Origin: Desulfosporosinus sp.
GTDB taxonomy: Bacteria > Bacillota > Desulfitobacteriia > Desulfitobacteriales > Desulfitobacteriaceae
Length of the DNA stretch: 64,000 nucleotides
Direction: 5' to 3'
Assembly: GCA_031292055.1 (NCBI GenBank)
Contig: JARLHV010000070.1
Location: 1-64,000 of the forward strand
Part shown: positions 52,190-61,136 of the stretch, in pieces
Layout of the letters: each line of letters starts with the position of its first letter
How positions within the stretch are numbered: the first letter of the stretch is position 1
Translations under genes and position numbers: made by a program
The notes under the pieces: generated by a model
Told to the model about the DNA's origin: nothing
Database searches by the model: none
What the model saw: only the letters and a program-made list of their open reading frames with translations

Positions 52190-52951
52190 TTAATCAAGAG
52201 AGTATCTTACTTTATTTAACCTTAAAAACCCTACGATTGAATGGACCCCCATCTGGCGTAACAACTCAATCCCTTCATCAAGATCCCGTCCAACAACCTC
52301 TGCGCAATGAGCATCTGACCCAAGGGTGAAATCAATTCCCCGGCGCTGAATTTCTTCTCTCAGGCATTGCTCTGGGTAAAATTCTTGAACTGGCTTATAC
52401 CTCCCATTTGTGTTGACCTCCAACACTAAGCCGTGCTTGGCAACGGCCGTTAAGGCCTCAGCGGCCAGCACCAAGATATCCGTCCTCGGCCGCACCCCAA
52501 AAATTTTAATCAGATCAAAATGACCAATCGTGGTAAATAATCCACTGCTTGCAGCCTGCGTCACAACGTCAAAATACCTTTGGTATAACACATCTGCATC
52601 TTGCTCCCAGTGCTTTTGCTCCTCTTCGGGAATATCAAAAGCCCAGCCGTTAATCTCATGGACTGATCCGATCACAAAATCGAACGGAAACTGTTCCAAC
52701 AGGTGTTTGATTCTTGCTTCTTCGTTCGGGCGATATTCCGCCTCCAGTCCGATGCGAACGTTTAACTGAGGATAGTCTTTGGCCACTTCCCTAATCAAAG
52801 GAAAGTTCATTTGCTCCCAGTAATAGTCATGATCCGCAAAGCCAATCTCCTTTAACCCCCGACGGGATGCTTCATCCAAAAATGCCCGAATGTTTTCCCG
52901 ATTGGCCTCGCGATCATTATGCCCGACAAGATGAACATGCAAATCCAACAT
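52190..52951 (-). CDS. PHP-domain phosphoesterase (histidinol-phosphatase-like)
   Basis: 253 residues from ATG at 52951 (a TTG three codons earlier is possible but too close to GGAGG). PHP metal motifs: DLHVHLVGHND, FADHDYYWEQM, GLEAEYR, GSVHEINGWAFD, IGHFDLIK and SDAHCAEVVG. Such enzymes include HisK-type histidinol-phosphate phosphatases and polymerase-associated nucleases. No his genes are near, so HisK is only possible. Confidence 0.82.
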   Translation of the reverse strand: MLDLHVHLVGHNDREANRENIRAFLDEASRRGLKEIGFADHDYYWEQMNFPLIREVAKDYPQLNVRIGLEAEYRPNEEARIKHLLEQFPFDFVIGSVHEINGWAFDIPEEEQKHWEQDADVLYQRYFDVVTQAASSGLFTTIGHFDLIKIFGVRPRTDILVLAAEALTAVAKHGLVLEVNTNGRYKPVQEFYPEQCLREEIQRRGIDFTLGSDAHCAEVVGRDLDEGIELLRQMGVHSIVGFLRLNKVRYSLD

Positions 52952-52975
52952 TTCTAACAAGTTCCTCCTCTACCT

Positions 52976-54295
52976 CTAAAGAGTTTGCACTCCAGTCCTC
53001 ACCAATAGATAAGGATGTATATCAAGTTCAGAGTGTGCCGCCTTTGTCGTCGCAGCGAGTAAATCCACAAAGAAATTTCCGGTTAATTTCACATCTGTCC
53101 GTCCAACAATTTGACCCTTTAAAATCCGCAAACTGTGGGGGGCACTGAGAGAATATGAGCCAGAAACTGCCTCTTGAGTATGTAAGCCGAGCACGGATAA
53201 AACAAGCACACCATCCGCCACGCCCTCTAGGGCCTTAGCCCAGGGAACCTCAGCCTGATGCTTGAGATAAAGTCCTGCCGTTCCTTGCGGCAGAGCCGTC
53301 GGTTTCGTGCCCCAGCGTCGAGCATCTTTAACCCGTAGAAAGGGCGTCTGAAGTTGTCCGTCCCGTACCAACATGGTACGAGACGCCGGTACTCCCTCTG
53401 ACGTAACCAGATAAGACCCCAATTCCAGCGGACGGAGTGGATCAACACTTAAGGAGAATTGCGGATGGAACACCAATCTGTGCTCACTAAAATTCTCCTT
53501 TGAAAAAGCACCTTGCCCCTCGATCACTCGATCTCCCGAAAAATTAGGGAGTATAAACTGCCCCAGCATTTCCTCCGTCATAGAAGGAGCAAGGATTACC
53601 TGGGTCTGGGGTCCAACGGGCGGGGCTTCCTTTTGCATCGCCTCATACTGATTAACCGTCAGTGACCATAAGGCCTCCTGTTCTTCCTGATGTATAAGCC
53701 GACGCTTCGCAAATCCTCCTCCGACCAAACTGTCCAAGGAAAACCAAGACATAAATTGAGACTGTTGATAGGTAACGGCCAACCCTGTCGAAGTGCGCAC
53801 ATGCCGATAACCCCAGGTCGCCTGGATGCTTCCCTGCAACTTAGCATTCGAGGGTTTATCAGCTAGCCAATGCTTGACTTGATCAAATAAGATCTCGTCA
53901 GCTCCTTCAATGATTTTTCGGATTGCCTGGTCCTCAACGGCTACCAGCGGCAAGGATTCCGGAACCGGGATATGTGCCGCATCCGGGTCTTCGTATGAGG
54001 CTTGCCTCCATTGTTCCAACGCCTTGGGCCAATAGTCTAAATCGTTATGCGCTGGCAGCTGTACCATAGCCTGACTACATGTCCCATCCGCCCAGACCAA
54101 AAAAACTTCGCCACTTTCACCTTGACGATAACTTGGAGGAGTATAGACACCTCCTGACGAATTGTCTTTGACACCTAAAGACACCGCTTCTGATTCATGA
54201 ACCAGAATGCGCCAAGCAGAGAGCTTCAGTTCCTCTTGCTTGGGGGCCTGCTGAGACTGATAGAGAAAATCCTCTAGTTGTGCAACGAGTTTCAT
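52976..54295 (-). CDS. pmbA: TldE/PmbA-family metalloprotease-like subunit
   Basis: 439 residues from ATG at 54295, overlapping the TldD stop by four bases (ATGA). It has the TldD/PmbA domain set: SGGVYTPPSYRQ, RHVRTSTGLAVTYQQSQFMS, SLVGGGFAKRRL and C-terminal LKLTGNFFVDLLAATTKA-like strands. The usual HExxxH site is absent, as in TldE. Forms a TldD-TldE heterodimer (family knowledge) that processes peptides such as modified RiPPs or leader peptides; the substrate here is unknown. Confidence 0.86.
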   Translation of the reverse strand: MKLVAQLEDFLYQSQQAPKQEELKLSAWRILVHESEAVSLGVKDNSSGGVYTPPSYRQGESGEVFLVWADGTCSQAMVQLPAHNDLDYWPKALEQWRQASYEDPDAAHIPVPESLPLVAVEDQAIRKIIEGADEILFDQVKHWLADKPSNAKLQGSIQATWGYRHVRTSTGLAVTYQQSQFMSWFSLDSLVGGGFAKRRLIHQEEQEALWSLTVNQYEAMQKEAPPVGPQTQVILAPSMTEEMLGQFILPNFSGDRVIEGQGAFSKENFSEHRLVFHPQFSLSVDPLRPLELGSYLVTSEGVPASRTMLVRDGQLQTPFLRVKDARRWGTKPTALPQGTAGLYLKHQAEVPWAKALEGVADGVLVLSVLGLHTQEAVSGSYSLSAPHSLRILKGQIVGRTDVKLTGNFFVDLLAATTKAAHSELDIHPYLLVRTGVQTL

Positions 54296-55785
54296 CCGCG
54301 TTCCCCTCCCAAACTGACTTGTTGATCCGCATCCATGAGCAGATAACGATGACTTCCACCGCTTGAAGGAACGGATTGCCCGCCCTTTCCGCAGGTGCCA
54401 ATGGCATCGTAGCACCCTTCGCCGAGGCCCCCACGAATTGCTTCCAAGGCAGAAAGAATTTTCCCACTAAAGATTGAGGGCTGATAAATTGGCAGATCTG
54501 GATCGGCAACATCGATGATCCCGTCACATTGAAAGACAAAATCTCCGGTTTTAGGATTGACTTGACCGCCACGATACCCTAAAAGCAGCAGATTTTTTTC
54601 CCCCTCACGTAACTCACCATTTTGTAAAAGAGTTTCTCGTACAGCTTTTACTTCGTCCATCAAATGCTCCGCGGGCTTTAAAGGAATCATGCGCTCAACC
54701 AGCAAACGAATATTACTCATGCGCGGCAGCGGAACATTTCTATAGCTCTCTGCCCGCCCAGCTCCGGTCACAGGCATTCCTGCTTCTTCAGCTGAGAAAA
54801 CATCACCCAACCCTGCCTCCAAAACTCCATCTCTTACAATCGTCACAGTTTGTCTGAGCAGCCCATTGGCAGAATACGGTTGATCAGCCCAGTCGCCGAC
54901 GAGTGGACCGTCAACAATGTTAATACCTGGCCTGGCGACCCGTAAACCCTTACGTAGTTTTCCCTCTTCACCCAGTACGGATTCATGCATATGATCCGAC
55001 TCTACAGCATGACCAAAAGCCTCGTGCGCCAAGCCCTTGGCTAGCCCATAATCGATAATGAGAGGATAATGACCACTCGGCAACTGAGGTGCACCACACA
55101 CTGCTTTGGCAAATCCTGCCCGATCCATCGCCTTTCTCTCTAGGCCATGATCCTTTAATTCCTCAAAAAGAACAGTTGCGTCCACCCCGCTGCGATGAAT
55201 CGTTGCACTCTGAGCCTGTCCCTGATCCCGAACTGTCCCTTGATGCATCAGCACCGCTCTGGGAACGACAAACGACACCAACGTCCCATCTGTACGTCCG
55301 ATACACCATTGCTCTTCAACCTGACGATAACTTGTTTGCCAGGCCCCCCCAGGAAAAGCCTCTCGCAGACGGGAGTGCAAGCTCATCACCCTTTCCTGAA
55401 GTTCAAGCAAAGGAATTTCTCCAAAAACCTTTTGAGCAGAATTCACCCCTTCAGCCTGAACCAGTGGAGCCTCCCAAATCCGGCGATTCTGCTTCGTTCC
55501 GACCTCTTCATTTCTCTGGGCTAACTGAATAGCTTTTGCGACCAGTTTAGCCCCAACTCCTTCCGCTAAAACGTCCGATGTGGCCAAACCCGATGCCCCA
55601 CCTGACGTGAAAGCTTGAACACCAAGCCCGCTATCCCAGCCTGTTGATACGCGTTCAAACCGACCGTTACTTAAGCGCATGCTCCATTCTCTACGAGACT
55701 GAGCCCTTACAATGACATAACCCTCAAAAGCCCGCGCCTCCATCAACACTGAGCGAACCAACGTTTGAATCTCCTTTTGTTCCAC
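54292..55785 (-). CDS. tldD: TldD metalloprotease subunit
   Basis: 497 residues from GTG at 55785 behind GGAGGG. The HExxxH metal motif reads LAHEAFGHAVESDHMHE; further landmarks are GVQAFTSGGASGLATSDVLA, VDGPLVGDWADQPYSANGLL, VTGAGRAESYRNVPLPRMSN and CDGIIDVADPDL. It is the catalytic partner of the TldE-like protein just downstream. No RiPP precursor was seen nearby. Confidence 0.9.
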   Translation of the reverse strand: MEQKEIQTLVRSVLMEARAFEGYVIVRAQSRREWSMRLSNGRFERVSTGWDSGLGVQAFTSGGASGLATSDVLAEGVGAKLVAKAIQLAQRNEEVGTKQNRRIWEAPLVQAEGVNSAQKVFGEIPLLELQERVMSLHSRLREAFPGGAWQTSYRQVEEQWCIGRTDGTLVSFVVPRAVLMHQGTVRDQGQAQSATIHRSGVDATVLFEELKDHGLERKAMDRAGFAKAVCGAPQLPSGHYPLIIDYGLAKGLAHEAFGHAVESDHMHESVLGEEGKLRKGLRVARPGINIVDGPLVGDWADQPYSANGLLRQTVTIVRDGVLEAGLGDVFSAEEAGMPVTGAGRAESYRNVPLPRMSNIRLLVERMIPLKPAEHLMDEVKAVRETLLQNGELREGEKNLLLLGYRGGQVNPKTGDFVFQCDGIIDVADPDLPIYQPSIFSGKILSALEAIRGGLGEGCYDAIGTCGKGGQSVPSSGGSHRYLLMDADQQVSLGGERG

Positions 55786-55814
55786 AATTACCCTCCTATA
55801 ATTAAATATCCTCT

Positions 55815-56118
55815 ACCTTGATTCCCGTGAAAAATTATACCTACATTAATAAACTCTGATTTTACTGGCATTTTGATGTTTTTGTAGGTATAACTCTTCA
55901 GGTACTCAGTTAATCAACCACAGATTACACAGATTAACACAGAATAAATACATTTTGGCTCTAAACTACAAATCGCTTGTAACTCAATATCCCCTTTATC
56001 CTTTGTCTATGTGTTTCTATCGAATCGTTCTTAATCTGTGTAATCTGTGTAATCTGTGGTTCCCCGTTCAGAATTCCCCAAGGCGTATTTACAGCGTTTT
56101 TCCTTGTAGGTATAAAAC
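55815..56118. repeat. Family C repeat, copy 2 (complete-looking, terminal inverted repeats)
   Basis: About 300 bases. The ends carry TTATACCTACA at the left and TTGTAGGTATAA at the right, a probable terminal inverted repeat. Inside are ACCACAGATTACACAGATT and AATCTGTGTAATCTGTGG as inverted arms, with the linker CTACAAATCGCTTGTAACTC / AATATCCCCTTTATCC. It lacks the internal GxxExxY fragment of copy 3. Confidence 0.8.
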
Positions 56119-56327
56119 AATGCGGGATTTTAGGCCTCTACTTTTGAGCTAATCCTTATTCCTTATTCTTTAATCCCAATAGGGATATTATACCACGATT
56201 AGACGGCGCTCTAAGCTTAACCAGCCTATTTAAGTCAGGACCAGCCGCTGCCTAGTTGCACACCAAATTTTATACCCGCACTGCGCTAAAGCTAGTCCAA
56301 AAGAAACGTCTGATCGGTGAAAAATTA
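56119..56327. other. Gap sequence without recognisable gene
   Basis: No ORF with start and ribosome site. An open frame running plus from 56256 to 56549 has no ribosome site and a low-complexity product, so it is not called. Confidence 0.45.
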
Positions 56328-56365
56328 TGTCCCGTGGCTTGTATAAGTGGGCAAGCCTCGGGACA
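56328..56365 (+). other. Strong 13-bp hairpin, possible structured RNA or transposon palindrome
   Basis: TGTCCCG-T-GGCTTG pairs with CAAGCC-T-CGGGACA around the 10-base loop TATAAGTGGG; the only fault is a single T-T mismatch. Confidence 0.5.
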
Positions 56366-56419
56366 CAATTTAAATAGTCTCACGTTTTCTTTTAATCCCC
56401 ACTCCTCTCTTTTACTTCA

Positions 56420-56453
56420 CTTGCGGCGAATAATTCGTCGCAAGCTTTTTTTT
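56420..56453 (+). terminator. Plus-strand rho-independent terminator
   Basis: CTTGCGGCGAA / TTCGTCGCAAG, loop TAA, followed by CTTTTTTTTATC. No plus-strand gene precedes it, so it may end a small RNA that contains the 56328 hairpin. Confidence 0.7.
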
Positions 56454-56461
56454 ATCAATTC

Positions 56462-56535
56462 CGAGACTCCCACTTCTTTAAGTGGGTGTTCCTTATTCTA
56501 CTTCGGTGGGGGTAGAATCCCTCACCGAAGTCTCG
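56462..56535 (-). ncRNA. Three-way-junction palindrome resembling an IS200/IS605 right end (omega-RNA-like)
   Basis: An outer stem CGAGACT (56462-56468) / AGTCTCG (56529-56535) encloses two hairpins: CCCACTT / AAGTGGG (56469-56486) and TTCGGTG / CACCGAA (56502-56529). On the minus strand it ends with AAGTGGGAGTCTC, similar to right ends of TnpB-type transposons as I remember them. No tnpB gene is adjacent, so it may be an orphan scar. Confidence 0.4.
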
Positions 56536-56569
56536 ATGTTCAGCTTTAGTTGAACGAGTTCACTCTCAG

Positions 56570-57076
56570 CTACTCCAAAGGTTTAACCATTAACCTGCGT
56601 TCCTCAGCAAATCCGAACCGTTCATAGAGGTGAAGTGCTCTCACATTATGAGTGGTAACCGCAAGGCCCAAATAAGGGACCTGTTGTTCACGGCAATGAT
56701 CCTCGGCAGCCTTGAGCAACACTCGGCCTGCACCTTTGCCCCTCCACTCCGGAAGAACTCCCAAATCCATGATCCATCCCTGTTTAACACCAGTTATTTC
56801 TTCCCGTGATAAAGCATGTAGAACCAGATATCCGATCGGCTGGGTCATTTCCGTTTCCGAACAAGATTCCCCCGTCTCTTTGGGGACCTCTGCAATAAAG
56901 ACAATCGAGCCCGACCTCTGAATCCAGGTCCAAAACCCCTTGAGAATAGTATCTCTGTAGTTTAGGGTTTCTTCCAGCGGCTGTTTACGCCAAGGAGAAA
57001 CGCTATCTCTGATACCGATTTTCGCCAGGGCATACATAAAAGGCCAATCGTGAATATCTCCTTGACGAACTCGCAT
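56570..57076 (-). CDS. GNAT-family N-acetyltransferase
   Basis: 168 residues. GNAT motif A is clear (IMDLGVLPEWRGKGAGRVLL ... KAAEDHCREQ), followed by the AVTTHNVRALHLYERFGF segment typical of RimI-like enzymes. The substrate is unknown. It lies between the accessory gap and an aldo/keto reductase, with no evident partner. Confidence 0.85.
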   Translation of the reverse strand: MRVRQGDIHDWPFMYALAKIGIRDSVSPWRKQPLEETLNYRDTILKGFWTWIQRSGSIVFIAEVPKETGESCSETEMTQPIGYLVLHALSREEITGVKQGWIMDLGVLPEWRGKGAGRVLLKAAEDHCREQQVPYLGLAVTTHNVRALHLYERFGFAEERRLMVKPLE

Positions 57077-57167
57077 AAAATCACCTCTTTGGCTAACTTA
57101 TGCCAGCGTCAATCCAGTGTCACTCTTCTCGTGAGATTATTTTAAGACATTGCCTTATTTTATTAGT

Positions 57168-58169
57168 TTAGCTTAGTAAAGTATGTACTTGTTTTAGTTT
57201 TTCACGAATTGGAAGCTGATACGGACAACGTGTTTCACACACCCCACATTCCGTACAAGCATCCGCCTTAATGGCCGTTCCCTTGTAACGCTCTAGTGAC
57301 CACTGCGTTAAATTATAGCGTTTGTAGTATCCTTCAAGCAGAAAAAGTCCCGGAATATTGATTCCTACGGTACAGGGAAGACAATACTCGCAACGACGGC
57401 AAAACTCTTGCCCCAGTTCTCCTTTTTCTATCTCCAGTAGTTCAGCATCTTGTTTCGTATACGTTTGACTCAATTGAGCGAAGTTTTCCTCAATCTGTTC
57501 CTTGGTATCCATTCCAGGAATAATCACACTGAAAGGTTGTTGTAATAGAAACCTCAAAGCAGGCCCCGCTTGTCGCAAGGCTCCTCCGGCCAGCGGCTTC
57601 ATAATAATTGTTCCTAGATCCTGACGTTTAATTTCAGCCAGTAGTTCTTGACGGTTTTCTTGCTCAATATAATTAAAGGGGAACTGTATAGAAACAAACG
57701 CATAGTCCTTAATAATGCGGAGCAACATTTCCGGAAGATGCCCAGTAAGCCCGATATAACGAATTTTCCCCGCCTCACGGGCTTTCTCCAATGCCTCAAG
57801 TCCTCCGCCCGGCGCTGTCAACTCCGCCCACTCCGCTTCCGTTCGTACATTGTGTAACTGATAAAGATCGATCCAGTCCGTCTGAAAGTTGCGCAAACTG
57901 CGCTCGACATCGTCCGTCAAAGCAGCGCCTGAGCGGGCCATACTTTTAGTAGCCAAAATGACCTCTTTTCGAATCCCCTTTAACCCAACCCCGATCTTCT
58001 CCTCGCTATCAGTATAGCCACGGGCCGTATCAATAAAATTAAGACCTTTCTCTACCGCTAAGCGGAGCAGCTCAGCGGCATCTGCTTGACTTACCCGCTG
58101 AATGGGTATTCCTCCAAACCCTAACGGAGCTACCCATAAATCAGACTTTCCAAGTCTTCTCTTTTCCAT
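57168..58169 (-). CDS. Aldo/keto reductase with C-terminal [4Fe-4S] domain
   Basis: 333 residues. AKR barrel: GFGGIPIQRVSQADAAELLR, NFIDTARGYTDSEEKIG (catalytic Tyr), ATKSMARSG and DLYQLHNV (His). The C-terminal part has CRRCEYCLPCTVGINIPG and CTECGVCETRCPYQLPI, two cysteine clusters for Fe-S binding; this fused type is common in anaerobes. The substrate is unknown. It is divergent from the nptA-like gene with only 39 bases between the start codons. Confidence 0.88.
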   Translation of the reverse strand: MEKRRLGKSDLWVAPLGFGGIPIQRVSQADAAELLRLAVEKGLNFIDTARGYTDSEEKIGVGLKGIRKEVILATKSMARSGAALTDDVERSLRNFQTDWIDLYQLHNVRTEAEWAELTAPGGGLEALEKAREAGKIRYIGLTGHLPEMLLRIIKDYAFVSIQFPFNYIEQENRQELLAEIKRQDLGTIIMKPLAGGALRQAGPALRFLLQQPFSVIIPGMDTKEQIEENFAQLSQTYTKQDAELLEIEKGELGQEFCRRCEYCLPCTVGINIPGLFLLEGYYKRYNLTQWSLERYKGTAIKADACTECGVCETRCPYQLPIREKLKQVHTLLS

Positions 58170-58208
58170 TTTGCCACGATCCTTTCTTTAGGGAGGAGTT
58201 GAACCCTC

Positions 58209-59123
58209 TTGTATTTATCCACTACTGTGCTGGGCCTTAGTCTTCTCCTTGGTGGGATGACTATGTTACGTCAGGGACTTCAATCGTTGGCGGGGCTTCG
58301 CCTTCGCCAAGCACTCCTCTGGATGACCTCGACTCCAGAGCGAGGATTCTGGAGTGGGGCAATAGCAACCGCCCTCCTCCAATCAAGTACGGCCTTAACT
58401 GTGATGACTGTATCTTTCGTAGATGCCCAGCTACTCCCTTTTGAAAATGCCCTGGCACTGATCTTGGGAAGTAATATTGGCAGCACGCTAACTACGCAAC
58501 TTCTTGCTTTTCCTTTGAACCGGATAACCCCCTACATTATGATACTTGGTGCACTGGGATACCTTTTTATACCGACTCAATGGCGTTTTCTTTTCCTGTC
58601 CATCTTCGGCCTTGGTGTTCTCTTTTTCGCGTTGAGCTTACTCCAAACAGGCTTGACCCCACTCGCTGAGCGTCCAGCAATTCAAGATTTTATCCGCCAA
58701 CTGGGCGACAACCATCTCAAAGGAGTCCTCGCTGGCACAATTCTCTCTGCCTTACTTCATTCCGCCAGCGCTACGACGGGCATTGTCATGCTGCTCACTG
58801 AAGATGGTAGGATTACCCTCCCTACCGCACTCGCCTTCATCTTTGGCGCCAACATTGGCACCTGTTTTACGGCTGTTTTGGCGGCACTAGCCTCTTCGCG
58901 AGCTGCCCAGCGAGTAGCTCTGTTCCATGTCTTACTGAACGTATTTGGAGTCCTGCTCTTTTTACCCTTTGTCGGTCCCCTGGCCTATGGACTCACGCTC
59001 ATAGGAGGAAGCCTCTCTCGCCAGGTTGCTAACGCCCATACCATCTTTAATCTCTTATCTTCCCTCTTGGCCTTCCCACTATTACCTTGGTTTACTCGGC
59101 TCCTGAAAAAAGCTCTCCCCTAA
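58209..59123 (+). CDS. Na/Pi-cotransporter-family protein (NptA-like)
   Basis: 304 residues, TTG start at 58209 after GGGAGGAG. About eight membrane helices; two pseudo-repeated motifs, ALLQSSTALTVMTVSFV and ALLHSASATTGIVMLLT, mark the SLC34-like Na/Pi family. The C-terminal PhoU-like domain found in longer bacterial members is missing. It probably moves phosphate with sodium, though other anions are possible. It is one of two clear plus-strand genes. Its last 42 bases overlap the mobB 3' end tail to tail. Confidence 0.82.
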   Translation: MYLSTTVLGLSLLLGGMTMLRQGLQSLAGLRLRQALLWMTSTPERGFWSGAIATALLQSSTALTVMTVSFVDAQLLPFENALALILGSNIGSTLTTQLLAFPLNRITPYIMILGALGYLFIPTQWRFLFLSIFGLGVLFFALSLLQTGLTPLAERPAIQDFIRQLGDNHLKGVLAGTILSALLHSASATTGIVMLLTEDGRITLPTALAFIFGANIGTCFTAVLAALASSRAAQRVALFHVLLNVFGVLLFLPFVGPLAYGLTLIGGSLSRQVANAHTIFNLLSSLLAFPLLPWFTRLLKKALP

Positions 59124-59660
59124 AAGACGCTGCGACTCTGCCTTTACGCCAAACGTTTCAGCGATCAAATCACAAATCCCTGAGGCATCATCCAAACCAA
59201 AGCAAGGAATACCGTTATTAAACGAGATATCACTAGCTATCGCCAAAAGTTCCTCGAGTTTGGAGAAAAGTTTCTGATGCACTGCCGAGCGATACACCTC
59301 AATTTTTGGTTTGTTACCATATTTATACCCTTCGGTGAAAATCACATCCACCCCTTGAATTCGAGTGAGGACCTCGTCGAGAGACTGCTCCTCGACAACC
59401 CTCTCCAAAATGGCAATCCTTTGAGGTGAGCTGATGGCCACAAGATCTGCACCTGCTTGAGCATGGCGCCACGTATCTTTGCCCGGTTGATCCATCTCAA
59501 AGCCATGAACATCATGTTTCAGGGTCGCCACTCTCCAGCCGCGGCGCTTCGCTTCACGAATAATTTTTTCTAAGAGCGTCGTCTTCCCTGAATTAGATTT
59601 TCCACCCACGATCGATATAACGGGAATGGGCTGACATTTCTCGCTTGAATGAAAATTCAT
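59082..59660 (-). CDS. mobB: Molybdopterin-guanine dinucleotide biosynthesis protein MobB
   Basis: 192 residues from ATG at 59660. P-loop GGKSNSGKTTLLEKII, then RGWRVATLKHDVHGFEMDQP (the conserved HDxHGF/DxxGKDTWRH segment) and VDVIFTEGYKYGNKPKIEVY. It binds GTP and helps convert Mo-molybdopterin to the dinucleotide cofactor. It overlaps the preceding moeA by a few bases; the 3' end overlaps the convergent nptA-like gene. Confidence 0.9.
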   Translation of the reverse strand: MNFHSSEKCQPIPVISIVGGKSNSGKTTLLEKIIREAKRRGWRVATLKHDVHGFEMDQPGKDTWRHAQAGADLVAISSPQRIAILERVVEEQSLDEVLTRIQGVDVIFTEGYKYGNKPKIEVYRSAVHQKLFSKLEELLAIASDISFNNGIPCFGLDDASGICDLIAETFGVKAESQRLLGESFFQEPSKPR

Positions 59661-59662
59661 TT

Positions 59663-60877
59663 TTAATTCTCCCAGTCCGCAATCCATTCCGCCAGCAAGA
59701 GTTCCCCAGGTTCTACCGGACCATGGTTCGCAGGTACATCCACTAACAGATGACTACCAATCATGGAACGAAGAATTCCCGATCCCTGAGCCGGAGCAAG
59801 GTCTGCCCAAATTCCCCCATCTTTGAACACCGCCTGAGCACGTAAAAAGCGTCGTTGTTTCCCTTTCTTACCAAAGCCGCTTGCCATTTTGACTAGAAAT
59901 TTTTCTTCTTCAACCATGGATCGACCCGCTAATTTACGGAGGACAGGACGAACCAAGAGTTCAAATGTCACCATAGCAGCCGCCGGATTCCCCGAAAGCG
60001 AGAAAAAGAACTTCTTGCCTTTTTGTCCAACCGAAGCCGGCGTTCCAGGCTTAATGTTTACCTTCCAAAACAACATTTCGCAGCCGTACTGGGCAAGGGC
60101 ATGGCGCATGACATCGTAATCACCCACTGAGGCTCCGCCCGTCGAAATGACGACATCAGTATCCGCAACCTTTGCCAAGGCCTCAATTGTCGCCTCGATT
60201 TGATCGGAAACAATCGGGATCACTGAGACATCACACCCGGCTTCCTGGAGCATTCCTCGCAACGTATAACTATTACTGTTATAAATCTTACTTGGCAGCA
60301 ACGGTTGTCCCACATCCATCAGTTCCGATCCTGTCGAAAGTAACCCCACACGAGGTCGGCGATAAACATCGACTTGAGCACAGCCAACTGCAGCCAACAA
60401 TCCTACTGCCGGTGGGGTTAAATAGGCACCCGTTCTAAGGATGATATCCCCCTCTGCAATCTCTTCCCCTCGGGGTACGATATTGGACCCCGGTAACACA
60501 GGACGAAAAATCGTCACTTCATCCAACCCAGACTCGGTGTCTTCCATCCGTACCACGCAGTTGGCACCGGGTGGAATCGGTGCCCCAGTAAATATCTTGG
60601 CTGCTTCACCAGCAACGATTTCTCTGTCTGACCAAGTTCCCGCAGGAATTTCACTCACAATATTCAGCCGCAGCGGTTGAGGATCAACTTCTGTGGCACG
60701 ATATGCGTATCCATCCAGTGGTGAGCGCGCAAATGGCGGCATGGCAATTTGGGATGTCACATCCTTGGCCAAAACACGCTGATAGGCGTCTGTAATTAAA
60801 ACGCTCTCTGTTTCCACAGGTTGGATGCGGGTAAGGATTAGTTCCATAGCCTCTTCTAATTCAATCATTATTTTCAA
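59663..60877 (-). CDS. moeA: Molybdopterin molybdenumtransferase MoeA
   Basis: 404 residues. Family segments: PPFARSPLDGYAYRATEV, AAKIFTGAPIPPGANCVVRM, LLSTGSELMDVGQPL, DVVISTGGASVGDYDVM and FFSLSGNPAAAMVTFELLV. MoeA inserts molybdenum into molybdopterin. The start is probably TTG at 60877; an ATG three codons in is an alternative. It forms an operon with mobB, so the organism uses molybdenum or tungsten enzymes. Confidence 0.93.
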   Translation of the reverse strand: MKIMIELEEAMELILTRIQPVETESVLITDAYQRVLAKDVTSQIAMPPFARSPLDGYAYRATEVDPQPLRLNIVSEIPAGTWSDREIVAGEAAKIFTGAPIPPGANCVVRMEDTESGLDEVTIFRPVLPGSNIVPRGEEIAEGDIILRTGAYLTPPAVGLLAAVGCAQVDVYRRPRVGLLSTGSELMDVGQPLLPSKIYNSNSYTLRGMLQEAGCDVSVIPIVSDQIEATIEALAKVADTDVVISTGGASVGDYDVMRHALAQYGCEMLFWKVNIKPGTPASVGQKGKKFFFSLSGNPAAAMVTFELLVRPVLRKLAGRSMVEEEKFLVKMASGFGKKGKQRRFLRAQAVFKDGGIWADLAPAQGSGILRSMIGSHLLVDVPANHGPVEPGELLLAEWIADWEN

Positions 60878-61010
60878 CTTATCTCTATTCCTTCCCCATC
60901 AAAATTATACAAGCACCTTGAAACAATAGTTTTGCGTCTTTAGCTTGCGCTTAAGTTTTACAATTTTCGAAAATTATTATTATTTTCAGTAAGATTATAA
61001 CATGTGTGCC
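60878..61010. other. moeA upstream segment, no gene
   Basis: AT-rich, no ORF. No convincing promoter spacing found. Confidence 0.45.
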
Positions 61011-61016
61011 TAAAAA

Positions 61017-61084
61017 CTGACACTCCGCACGACATAGGTCGGCGGGTTCTTAGATGCGAAACCTTCCGATAGACTCTCGCTAAT
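61017..61084 (-). ncRNA. Second palindrome resembling an IS200/IS605 right end (omega-RNA-like)
   Basis: On the minus strand CCGC-CGAC-CTAT-GTCG-T-GCGG is followed by AGTGTCAG, and preceded by GGAAGGTTTCGCATCTAAG. The hairpin plus GAGTGTCA end is like the 3' ends of TnpB-associated elements as I remember them. It lies within 55 bases of family C copy 3. Confidence 0.35.
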
Positions 61085-61136
61085 AGGCATGATAATGTCG
61101 TTGTACTCTATATATCTAACCTAAAATCCCACATTT

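Noticed and set aside
56256..56549. Plus-strand ORF of about 97 codons in the 56 kb gap
   Set aside because: No ribosome site, low-complexity product and it runs through hairpins and a terminator.
61010..61100. Molybdenum-cofactor riboswitch upstream of moeA
   Set aside because: The sequence does not show the GCCTCCC and GGAAAGG features I associate with that motif; its hairpin and AGTGTCAG tail look more like a transposon end. A covariance search would settle it.
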